Virus record (IMG/VR): IMGVR_UViG_3300031658_000183
Coordinates: 1 to 20,812 of that record
DNA from: a virus
Strand: one strand, 5' to 3'
DNA: 20,812 bases
Shown here: positions 1-5,913 of the stretch, piece by piece
Layout of the letters: every line of letters begins with the position of its first letter
Position numbering within the stretch: the first letter of the stretch is position 1
The notes under the pieces: generated by a model
Databases searched by the model: none
What the model saw: the letters and a program-made list of their open reading frames with translations, nothing else
What the model was told of the DNA's origin: nothing
Program-made: the position numbers and the translations under genes

Positions 1-248
1 GGTGCGTCGAAGTCCGCTGGGATTGAATTAATCTTACATATCTTGTTCTCTCCTTCGATTCTTGCGTTAGGGTTAATACCTTCAAAGCCCGTTAAGAAGG
101 CATGTTCGGTATCACTCTTAGCACACCACTCCCGATATAAAGCTTTAGATTTAAATGGGGGGATTGGTTTTACCGCGATCTCTGTGGGATCACTTGCTGT
201 TATTAAAGCAGCTTTCGATTTTAAGTTCTTAAGGTATTTAATTTTCAT
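1..248 (-). CDS. Partial gene downstream of DNA polymerase, possibly replication primase/helicase N terminus
   Basis: This leftward reading frame starts at the ATG at 248-246 and stays open to the window edge, so only its first 82 codons are visible. Its start overlaps the polymerase stop in an ATGA arrangement, which implies translational coupling and supports it as a real gene. The product begins MKIKYLKNLKSKAALITASD. It later contains an aromatic/charged segment (EWCAKSDTEHAFLTGFEGIN) followed by PNARIEGENK and an acidic end, ADFDA. I associate an NPNxR...DFDA/DYDA pattern with N-terminal parts of phage primase-helicase proteins, and a primase or helicase would fit next to a family A polymerase. 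That assignment is pattern memory and context only. The frame and the overlap are seen directly. Confidence 0.6.
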   Translation of the reverse strand, partial: MKIKYLKNLKSKAALITASDPTEIAVKPIPPFKSKALYREWCAKSDTEHAFLTGFEGINPNARIEGENKICKINSIPADFDA

Positions 249-2038
249 TTTTCATATCTGGTTTGTATTGATCCTTCGGCAGCTACGGGGATATCTGGAA
301 TCCACGTTGGGGGTTCCGACATAATTTTGATTACATTATGTAACACTTCCTCCGCTTCATCAGCGTCAGCTTCAACAACCACCTCATCGTGTACGTGCAT
401 AACAATTTTGTATCCCGCTTTCTCAACTCTCAGCAGCATATCGGAAAATATATCTCGTGCTAATGCTTGAGAAGCGTTCTCGGCTACTAACCCACCCCAT
501 AGTCTTATGGGAACATATTTACCGTGTCTAGGAACTTTCGCTGTATATTGAATATTACTAGGGTCTCCACCTGTTTGTAGTGTTCCGTAGTCCAGAATCC
601 TCCCACTAGGGAGGTCAACTGTGAATCTAGAGTGTAGCCTTCTACCCTCTTCATCATATCCTCCGGTAACACTTACTGAACCTTTGATGTCCTCGCTATA
701 TTCATACCAAAGAGCTGTTATTTTCCTCATCTTGTGCCGATAAGTGTCCACTCTTTTTTGAGCTTCCTCTTCGCTAATTGAAGACATACTCGAAAATCGT
801 TTAGCTCCCGCCCCATAACCACACCCCAACACCATTGTTTTTACGGCGTGACGTTTTTCGGGGTCTTCTTTTTTGAGGATACCTTTTTCTTCATCCCACA
901 TCCCAAATCTAATGGCGAACGCTTCATAGATATCGGCTGTGTTTTTAATCTCCTCCATCATTGCGCGATCTTTAGCTAACCAGCACAGTGTTCGGACTTC
1001 AATCTGAGAAAGGTCTACCACGATTAATTTTTTGTCGGGTTGGGGGCAAATCAAATGCCTCAAGTTGACACCAAACATTCCCTCTCGGGGTAAATTCTGA
1101 AGGTTTAAGTTCCCCCCAGACCCACTGAATCTCCCTGTGTGAGCGCCAAAATACATGCACCCCCCGTAGTATCTACCATCTGGCATGGTGGCATAATCAA
1201 AGCTTTCTAACTTCTTTTTAATCGAGTTAATCCTTCGCCAGCTCTTAACGGCTCCGATCCATTTGTGTTCGTTACTGTGCTCTTTAACCCATTTTTTAGA
1301 ATCTTCGTCCGCTTCTGCAAGACTGTGTGGTGGGGTAAGACCTAGTAATAAACATTGATGATCGAAAGCGGCTTTGCTCAAAAGGGGTTTCTCATCTAAC
1401 CACGGGATGTTCTGTTCCGCTTCAAATAAAGCTTTGTTGATTGTCTCTAACTGAGTCTTTAAAAGATCTGTGTCAATTGGGATACCCCGCTGAACTATTC
1501 TTCTATTTACTCGGCTGATGTCTCGCTCAAACTGGGGCCAATACTCTTTGAGGGACTCCCATAACTTGAGACATAACTCACTGTCTTTGAGAGCGTATTC
1601 ACTAACTTCTTTCTGGAAATCGGGGGGCATATCCTCCCACCGCTTACCAGACATATTATCTCGTGTAGATTTATCTACCGTAATATTAAATAGTTTAGCC
1701 GTGGACCCTTTAAGTGATCTGGGTAACTTGCAATATGCGGCAAGATCGGCAGTGCAGTGCCACTCGGCTGGTTCACAGTTAGCCCACCAGTTGCGGGATA
1801 CCCCATACAGGAACAAGGTTTCATCGAAGGAGGCATTGTGTGATAGGACAATATTACCGTCCAGCAAACTCCAATCAAAGTCTTTGGGGTGACCAACAAA
1901 ATTTGTCCCCTCTGTCCCAACTACAGACACCATGTAAGCATCGAAGTTGGGGTGGCTGAAATACCCCAAAACTCCTAGAGTTCTTATGGAGCATTCCTTG
2001 TCATAATAAGTTTCGTAATCTATTGCGAAAGTATTCAT
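245..2038 (-). CDS. polA: Family A DNA polymerase with 3'-5' proofreading exonuclease
   Basis: Template-directed replicative DNA polymerase of the phage, 597 residues. The N-terminal DnaQ-like proofreading exonuclease appears intact: Exo I D7-x-E9, Exo II N68 to D72, Exo III Y148 to D152. The polymerase part has the TGRFS...NLQNLPR block at 301-318, motif A DLSQIEVR with catalytic D342, motif B R396-x3-K400-x7-Y408-G409, and motif C H550-D551-E552. There is no 5'-3' exonuclease domain, as is usual for phage enzymes. The residue equivalent to E. coli Phe762 is Leu404. It is shorter than T7 gp5 (704 residues). Its stop overlaps the next gene by ATGA. It follows a 133-base leader containing a strong hairpin, the one loose joint in this otherwise packed operon. 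No Shine-Dalgarno sequence precedes the ATG. Confidence 0.97.
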   Translation of the reverse strand: MNTFAIDYETYYDKECSIRTLGVLGYFSHPNFDAYMVSVVGTEGTNFVGHPKDFDWSLLDGNIVLSHNASFDETLFLYGVSRNWWANCEPAEWHCTADLAAYCKLPRSLKGSTAKLFNITVDKSTRDNMSGKRWEDMPPDFQKEVSEYALKDSELCLKLWESLKEYWPQFERDISRVNRRIVQRGIPIDTDLLKTQLETINKALFEAEQNIPWLDEKPLLSKAAFDHQCLLLGLTPPHSLAEADEDSKKWVKEHSNEHKWIGAVKSWRRINSIKKKLESFDYATMPDGRYYGGCMYFGAHTGRFSGSGGNLNLQNLPREGMFGVNLRHLICPQPDKKLIVVDLSQIEVRTLCWLAKDRAMMEEIKNTADIYEAFAIRFGMWDEEKGILKKEDPEKRHAVKTMVLGCGYGAGAKRFSSMSSISEEEAQKRVDTYRHKMRKITALWYEYSEDIKGSVSVTGGYDEEGRRLHSRFTVDLPSGRILDYGTLQTGGDPSNIQYTAKVPRHGKYVPIRLWGGLVAENASQALARDIFSDMLLRVEKAGYKIVMHVHDEVVVEADADEAEEVLHNVIKIMSEPPTWIPDIPVAAEGSIQTRYEK

Positions 2039-2049
2039 AATATAAAGTT

Positions 2050-2089
2050 ACCCCGACCCCCCTAAAATCGACTAAAAAGGGATCGGGGT
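2050..2089 (-). promoter_or_regulatory. GC-rich hairpin in the DNA polymerase 5' leader
   Basis: In the leftward transcript the arm ACCCCGATCCCTTT (2089-2076) pairs with AGGGGGGTCGGGGT (2063-2050). This gives a 14-pair stem with three G-U wobbles and a 12-base loop. The stem ends 11 bases before the polymerase ATG. On the opposite strand the three wobble positions become A-C mismatches, so the structure is best formed in polymerase-sense RNA. Possible roles are translational control of the polymerase, an attenuator or partial terminator, or an RNase processing site. The bases after it (AACTTTATATT) are not a clean T-tract, so a simple intrinsic terminator is less likely. The pairing is seen; the function is inferred. 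Confidence 0.6.
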
Positions 2090-2171
2090 ATTTCTCGGGC
2101 TTTTATGCGGTTACCCAAAGGTGGATGATTAACCAGCGTAAGTAACAACGCCGCCGCATTACCCAATCTTT
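2090..2171 (-). other. Non-coding part of the polymerase leader with further pairing potential
   Basis: This 82-base stretch lies between the 66-residue gene and the hairpin near the polymerase start. In the leftward sense it contains ATGCGG and CCGCAT as distant complementary hexamers, a local GCGT/ACGC pair and a GGTTA/TAACC pair. The last overlaps the outer pair, so the two folds would be alternatives. The octamer TTACCCAA occurs twice on the plus strand. I see no tRNA and no recognisable riboswitch class. An 18-codon reading frame is present but is probably chance. Confidence 0.3.
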
Positions 2172-2372
2172 TTACTCAAGTAACAATTTAGTTTCCTTGT
2201 GGATGTCCTGCAAGTTCTGTTCAAGACCACCCAAGAGCAGTCTATTTGCGATGATTGCTCTTTCTGTGGTATTCCGAACTGATTCCAGATCAACAAGGCT
2301 TTTCTTCATTGCCCCGATTTCAACCTCAAACACTTCTTGTGGCGTAATATTAGTAGTCATATTAGTAGTCAT
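2172..2372 (-). CDS. Small helical protein of unknown function
   Basis: A 66-residue protein of unknown role. After a short Thr/Asn-rich start, most of it is a predicted amphipathic helix with many Glu, Lys, Leu and Ile residues (VEIGAMKKSLVDLE, then RAIIANRLLLGGLEQNLQ), suggestive of a coiled coil or helical hairpin. It has no membrane segment or cysteine pair. It begins one base after the stop of the 218-residue gene, so it belongs to the replication operon. The first 24 bases are a perfect tandem copy of a 12-base unit that includes the start codon, so either of two in-frame ATGs (2372 or 2360) could be used. A small replication accessory protein is conceivable, but nothing in the sequence proves it. 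Confidence 0.65.
   Translation of the reverse strand: MTTNMTTNITPQEVFEVEIGAMKKSLVDLESVRNTTERAIIANRLLLGGLEQNLQDIHKETKLLLE
2349..2372 (-). repeat. Two tandem copies of a 12-base unit carrying the start codon
   Basis: In the sense strand ATGACTACTAAT occurs twice head to tail at the very start of the 66-residue gene. Each copy supplies an in-frame ATG and encodes MTTN. The exact duplication suggests recent slippage or expansion. Confidence 0.9.
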
Positions 2373-2373
2373 A

Positions 2374-3030
2374 TTACTGATTCATAAAGCCTTCCACAAA
2401 TGACACGACTTCCTCACTTGTCTCACTTTGCGTGATTGTCAGAGAGGGAGCGAACCATGAATATTTACCCCTAGTGATGGCAGAAGAAGTAAGATTCCAC
2501 AGTCTAGTGTGAATCGGAGTATTCTTGTTGAAGACAGCAAACGTAGCCAACCTTTTAAAGGTCTGCCTATAGGCATCCTTCGCTACGTTGATCCGACCCA
2601 TAGCGTAGTTCTTCTTCCCGAGAGGGAGGGGGAAAACCTCAACGTCATCATTACCCTCAAACAGGAAAGTAATCTCAGCGAATTCAATGAGGTTATACTC
2701 ACTATCCAAAGCTAGTTGATTCTTTTCTGCTTCAGATCCCGCAATGCGTGGAACATCATCAGAGTCATAAGGGATATCCTCACGCCATTGTTTTGTTGCA
2801 ATCAAAGGGATAACCTTGATTGGAGTTTCTGGTTGAGCCAATACAACGGATTTGTCTAGGACGAGTGACCCATAAGGAGCGGGTTCACCATCGCGACAAG
2901 TAATGTCGCTGGTTTTTTGCACCACGTTGATGCGGGGGATATCAATGTCTGATGCGTCAATAGTATCTGGCAGTGCTCCTGTAGACAATGCGTTGACAGG
3001 CTCAGGTGCTAATTCATCTTTTTTTCTCAT
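2374..3030 (-). CDS. Conserved-looking replication-operon protein of unknown function
   Basis: A 218-residue soluble protein that I do not recognise securely. The first ~35 residues are charged and flexible (MRKKDELAPEPVNALSTG, then DASDIDIPRIN). The rest alternates short hydrophobic strands and charged turns, e.g. IKVIPLIATKQWRED and ITFLFEGNDDVEVFPLPLG. Near the end come a basic/aromatic stretch (AYRQTFKRLATFAVFN) and ITRGKYSWFAPSL. There are no transmembrane segments. It sits between the Cas4-like nuclease and the polymerase, where phages often encode a single-stranded-DNA-binding or recombination-mediator protein. The strand-rich middle and acidic tail region (SETSEEVVSFVEGF) would be compatible with that. 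This is context only; no OB-fold signature can be claimed. An A-rich tract precedes the ATG. Confidence 0.75.
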   Translation of the reverse strand: MRKKDELAPEPVNALSTGALPDTIDASDIDIPRINVVQKTSDITCRDGEPAPYGSLVLDKSVVLAQPETPIKVIPLIATKQWREDIPYDSDDVPRIAGSEAEKNQLALDSEYNLIEFAEITFLFEGNDDVEVFPLPLGKKNYAMGRINVAKDAYRQTFKRLATFAVFNKNTPIHTRLWNLTSSAITRGKYSWFAPSLTITQSETSEEVVSFVEGFMNQ

Positions 3031-3068
3031 TTTTTTTCTAGTTTATGGTTTCTTTTTTTTGTTTTCCC

Positions 3069-4184
3069 TCACGACAAAGTATGTCTTGAGGATGATTCTT
3101 CGATGATCGAATGGGACTGGCAGGTCGTAATAAAGGACTCTGCTTTGGTTTTCTTCTGACCTTTTTCCGCTGTTTCCCCAATGCTTTTGGCAATTTTGGC
3201 GAGGGGGATGGAAACTTGTTCTAAGACTTTATCACTGTCCATCCCAAAATCCTTTGCAATTTGCATAAAGATTTTTTGATTAGTTATGTTCCGCCTCCCC
3301 GACATCTTTTTAAGGCGGAGGTTAGGGAACTCAAGACCGTCTTGAGCGAGCTTAATACATCTCTTTTTGAAACCGTCTGCCCAATAGGTAACGATTTTTT
3401 GTATTGCCCACAACTGTTCTAAAACTTCGGGGTCTTCAGTCGAGTCTAAGTCAACGTCAGGTAGTTGGGGATTTATCTTCTTAGCGACTTCCACCACCAG
3501 CCCACCTAGTGCGGGACAAATATCCTCAAACTTACAGAAGCGGCAGTTCACTGTAGGAGTCAATTCTCCTAGACTAGGAGTCCCCCCTTCCCATTTAGGT
3601 CGAACTCGTTCCGCTTCTAGAATCACCGAGGAGAGGTCGTCGATAAGATCTTCAAGTTCGCTCCTCTTAAAAGTGTCGGATAAAATTTCATTCCGTTGTG
3701 GGATGAAGAATACAAATGTAATTTCTTCCAACTCAGGGAATCTTTGGAAGCACCCTACCGTATAAGCACGAGCTTGGTAGTTATCTCGGGGGGTCTCAAT
3801 AACACTGATCCCCGTCTTGTAGTCTATTAACACCCCTTCCTTTTTCCCGTATATTGAGAGGTGGTCACAAGTTCCAAAAGTTGACGTTCCTTTTAGTTCT
3901 ATGTCTAGGAGGATTTCTGAGTGTGTTTCAGTTAGTTCTCTGTCTTCGTAGTTCTTTAAATATTCAGTCTGGTCAGCAATGATCTCCTCGTAGATTGAAA
4001 TCTCCTGCTCACTCTGAAGATTAGATGGGTCTAAAATTTCAAGGGCTTCGTGAATACGAGTTCCCATCTCGGCGGCAGGATTGGTTCCTTCGCGACCGTT
4101 ATACCCTGCACATCCGGCGCAGTATTTTAGGGAAGAGGGTGAGAACTCGGCGTGTCCTCTATCAGCGTGGTCTGGCGTTTTCAT
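3069..4184 (-). CDS. Cas4/RecB-like PD-(D/E)XK exonuclease, DUF2800-like, with probable Fe-S cluster
   Basis: Probable DNA exonuclease for recombination or DNA processing, 371 residues from this ATG. A TTG start at 4220 would add 12 residues and leave only 9 bases after the resolvase stop. Residues below use the TTG numbering. N-terminal FSPSSLKYCAGC is typical of DUF2800/RecB-like phage nucleases. Motif I is GTRIHE (H57). The nuclease core is G116-x2-D119 followed by LIDYKTG with D133 and K135, and then Q149-x3-Y153 of the RecB-family QxxxY motif. Three cysteines, C226-x2-C229-x5-C235, together with C34 or C37, match the four-cysteine Fe-S arrangement of Cas4 and AddB. A ~150-residue C-terminal region has no motif I can name. 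Gene order with polymerase and resolvase supports a replication/recombination role. There is no other cas gene, so this is not CRISPR adaptation. Confidence 0.88.
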   Translation of the reverse strand: MKTPDHADRGHAEFSPSSLKYCAGCAGYNGREGTNPAAEMGTRIHEALEILDPSNLQSEQEISIYEEIIADQTEYLKNYEDRELTETHSEILLDIELKGTSTFGTCDHLSIYGKKEGVLIDYKTGISVIETPRDNYQARAYTVGCFQRFPELEEITFVFFIPQRNEILSDTFKRSELEDLIDDLSSVILEAERVRPKWEGGTPSLGELTPTVNCRFCKFEDICPALGGLVVEVAKKINPQLPDVDLDSTEDPEVLEQLWAIQKIVTYWADGFKKRCIKLAQDGLEFPNLRLKKMSGRRNITNQKIFMQIAKDFGMDSDKVLEQVSIPLAKIAKSIGETAEKGQKKTKAESFITTCQSHSIIEESSSRHTLS

Positions 4185-4229
4185 CAGACGGACTCTGTGG
4201 TAGCCCCGAAATTTGGTCAATAAGTTTTT

Positions 4230-4715
4230 TCAATTTTTTTGTATCCCCCTGTAATAAAGGGCGACAAGGAACGCATCAACCATCCCATCGTGGGCTTTGC
4301 GGCATCTCTTGTTCTTTAACCAGCACTCTATAGGGGCTAGATGTTCCGCTTTAGCGAGCGCAACTTGCTTAGTCATCCCTTTAGGTCTAAAGCCGAGCAT
4401 GGTCTTTTGCCATTTGTGAACCGAAATCCTTTGCACATCGTAGTCGTTGGTTTCTGCCATCCCCACAATTTTCCCAAAAGAAAGGGCCATAGATCTTACT
4501 GCTTGAGAACTCTTGGCATGGGCTAGGGGTTCTTCAATAGCAATTGTGAAAGGAGTGTTGAGGGCGGTAACCCATTCTTTAACGGCGCGAGTATCTACCT
4601 CTCGTTTTTTAGCCACCCACTTTGTCGGCATCGCAATCTTGTCTATGATAGAGCCATCAAACTTAGACACAGCACAGAGACCCCCATCTAGTCCATTATC
4701 AATCCCGATTATCAA
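4230..4715 (-). CDS. RuvC-like Holliday junction resolvase
   Basis: Crossover junction endonuclease of 161 residues that would cleave branched DNA before packaging. It shows the RuvC-type RNase H fold pattern: GIDNG with D6 on the first strand, AIEEP with E61/E62, and the C-terminal HDGMVDA helix with H142, D143 and D147. Length matches bacterial RuvC (about 170). The start is TTG. The first internal ATG is at residue 29 and would remove catalytic D6, so the TTG is forced. TTG and the TGA of the preceding gene overlap by four bases (TTGA), implying coupled translation. Neighbours are a Cas4-like nuclease downstream and a small unknown protein upstream. Confidence 0.88.
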   Translation of the reverse strand: MIIGIDNGLDGGLCAVSKFDGSIIDKIAMPTKWVAKKREVDTRAVKEWVTALNTPFTIAIEEPLAHAKSSQAVRSMALSFGKIVGMAETNDYDVQRISVHKWQKTMLGFRPKGMTKQVALAKAEHLAPIECWLKNKRCRKAHDGMVDAFLVALYYRGIQKN

Positions 4716-4945
4716 AACAAATTTAAAGTAATTATTAGCCCGTTCCCTTCCGCAGGAGCGAAAACAAATACGTTTTTTGGTAGGGCTTGTAAAAAGAAAA
4801 CTTCTTTGGCGTTCGAGGGGTTGACTCTATAGAATGGTCCCGCTAATTCCTTTGTAATAAAGTAAAAGTCATTCTTCGGATAATCCTCTCTTCTGATGAT
4901 TACCTTGGGGTTGTTAATAAGCTCTTTATTTCTGAATAGGGTCAT
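4712..4945 (-). CDS. Small protein of unknown function
   Basis: A 77-residue protein with no family I recognise. It starts with a basic, polar segment (MTLFRNKELINNPKVIIRRE). It continues with aromatic-rich strands (NDFYFITKELAGPFYRVN and KEVFFLQALPKNVFVFAPAE) and ends in a hydrophobic tail (LIITLNLF), giving a beta-rich soluble look. Its ATG overlaps the stop of the upstream gene as TAATG, and its own stop overlaps the resolvase TTG start. These overlaps on both sides are the main reason to call it real. Function unknown. Confidence 0.75.
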   Translation of the reverse strand: MTLFRNKELINNPKVIIRREDYPKNDFYFITKELAGPFYRVNPSNAKEVFFLQALPKNVFVFAPAEGNGLIITLNLF

Positions 4946-5301
4946 TACTTTTCTATGATACTAGTGTCTAAAAAACAGGGCGCATTCGGTCCTAAGTCCG
5001 TAGCAATAAGTTTAGTCAGGGCAAACTTGGCGTAAGCTTCGGTTAGCCCATGCTCTTCCTGCAGTAAAGTTCTTGCAATAGAACTACTATAACAAGCTAT
5101 TGGAGGTCCAGTCGCTAATTCAACAATTCCAACTAGTGCCTCTTCAAGCTGTTCAAAAAATATTACTACTGAAAAATCAGTCTCTATGTCGCCCCCTCCC
5201 GTGCGGACCCGACGGCGTTTCTCCGAAGAGAAAGACCTTTTATGGTAAGGGTCTTTTTTAGGGTCGTAGTCCCAAGAGAAGTTTTCAAAATTATTTTTCA
5301 T
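4945..5301 (-). CDS. Small phage protein of unknown function
   Basis: A 118-residue protein from this ATG; a TTG at 5310 would add three residues. The first ~35 residues are polar and basic (WDYDPKKDPYHKRSF, then SSEKRRRVRTGGG) and probably disordered or nucleic-acid binding. The remainder is a compact domain containing EEALVGIVELATGPPIACYS, then LLQEEHGLTEAYAKFAL, ending LGPNAPCFLD. This order (EAhhGh...CYD-like...hhxxxGhxxEEA...hGxxTPxFhD) resembles a small uncharacterised protein common in phage genomes, which I recall without a domain name. The start overlaps the end of the terminase-small-like gene by 11 bases, and the stop overlaps the next start. Confidence 0.8.
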   Translation of the reverse strand: MKNNFENFSWDYDPKKDPYHKRSFSSEKRRRVRTGGGDIETDFSVVIFFEQLEEALVGIVELATGPPIACYSSSIARTLLQEEHGLTEAYAKFALTKLIATDLGPNAPCFLDTSIIEK

Positions 5302-5884
5302 TGGATTCAATATCTATTACAGATCCCTCCCCCCTATCCGTTTTCCTATTATTTAGAATGGATATGTCAATCTGCATCTTACTTGAAGCTCCCCCACCCG
5401 TCTTAGAATTAAGACCTAAGTTCCTTCGGATAAGCTGATCCAATTCAGAAAGTTCGCGGACATTCTTCGGGCCTTTTAAGTTATTCATGTTGTCCCGCAG
5501 AAGTTTAATTCCGGCTGCGGCAATGTAGTGTTGATACTTTTGAGCAGGACTACTTTGGCTTTCTGCAATCTCCATCATTGTTTCATCTTCTTCCAAGCGA
5601 GCATCATGCTTTGCTCTGAGAACCGCTTCGTCTGTCATGTTCTCTAAATTCTGCTCGATCTTATCAGCTAAATAATCGACAGGTTTTTCCTCTTTGTCGA
5701 TATCTTCTGTCTTAATCGCCATAGCTAACCCGTTTTTTCTGGCTGGTATTCCTTTCTTTTTAAACCATCTTCGCACCGTCCCCACATGGACCCCCAACTC
5801 TTTGGCGATAGAACTTGTTTTCCAATCTAAATTGTATAGGTGGAAGGCGCGGTCTTTAATTTCTTGTTTGGAATTGATACCCAT
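5291..5884 (-). CDS. Terminase small subunit-like protein with N-terminal helix-turn-helix
   Basis: Likely the DNA-recognition subunit that starts genome packaging, 197 residues from the ATG at 5884. A TTG at 5911 would add nine residues but would run into the palindrome. Residues about 9-42 form a helix-turn-helix: LYNLDWKTSSIAKELGV, then HVGTVRRWFKKKGI. The C-terminal half has AGIKLLRDNMNNLKGPKNV, then LSELDQLIRRNLGLNSK and a Gly/Ser linker into MQIDISILNN, an arrangement I associate with small terminase subunits of marine-type phages. A transcription regulator is the alternative. Its position back to back with the large terminase gene supports the terminase reading. It is also the first gene of the leftward operon, which is unusual for a packaging gene. 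Confidence 0.72.
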   Translation of the reverse strand: MGINSKQEIKDRAFHLYNLDWKTSSIAKELGVHVGTVRRWFKKKGIPARKNGLAMAIKTEDIDKEEKPVDYLADKIEQNLENMTDEAVLRAKHDARLEEDETMMEIAESQSSPAQKYQHYIAAAGIKLLRDNMNNLKGPKNVRELSELDQLIRRNLGLNSKTGGGASSKMQIDISILNNRKTDRGEGSVIDIESNEK

Positions 5885-5902
5885 TTTTTTCTGTTCTATT
5901 GT
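5874..5902 (+). promoter_or_regulatory. Candidate promoter for the rightward structural genes
   Basis: TTGATA at 5874-5879 and TATTGT at 5897-5902 are separated by 17 bases, matching sigma-70 spacing with 5/6 and 4/6 consensus bases. Transcription would start only a few bases before the terminase ATG at 5914, giving a nearly leaderless mRNA. The -35 element would lie inside the start of the divergent gene. Suggestive only. Confidence 0.3.
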
Positions 5903-5912
5903 TTTTAACAAT
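5898..5912. promoter_or_regulatory. Perfect palindrome in the divergent terminase intergenic gap
   Basis: ATTGTT-TTT-AACAAT is an exact inverted repeat with six-base arms filling half of the 29-base gap between the two divergent start codons. It covers the candidate -10 and start region of the rightward promoter, so it is well placed to be an operator, possibly for the neighbouring helix-turn-helix protein. With AT-rich arms a chance origin cannot be excluded. Confidence 0.45.
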
Positions 5913-5913
5913 T

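Noticed and set aside
43-324. 93-codon plus-strand frame at the left edge
   Set aside because: Lies opposite the polymerase end and the coupled downstream gene, and its product lacks any recognisable pattern.
1518-1892. 124-codon plus-strand frame inside the polymerase gene
   Set aside because: Antisense to conserved exonuclease-domain coding sequence; composition is what reverse reading of that gene gives.
2099-2161. 18-codon frame or tRNA-like element in the polymerase leader
   Set aside because: The frame has no start context or overlap with neighbours, and no T-loop or D-loop consensus or 7-base acceptor stem could be formed.
2486-2499. 14-base exact repeat GAAGTAAGATTCCA shared with 19347-19360
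   Set aside because: About one such match is expected by chance in a window this size, and the copies lie in unrelated contexts, so it is not a convincing att or terminal repeat.
3069-4184. Cas4-like protein as evidence of a CRISPR system
   Set aside because: No cas1, cas2 or effector and no repeat-spacer array; the neighbours are phage replication genes.
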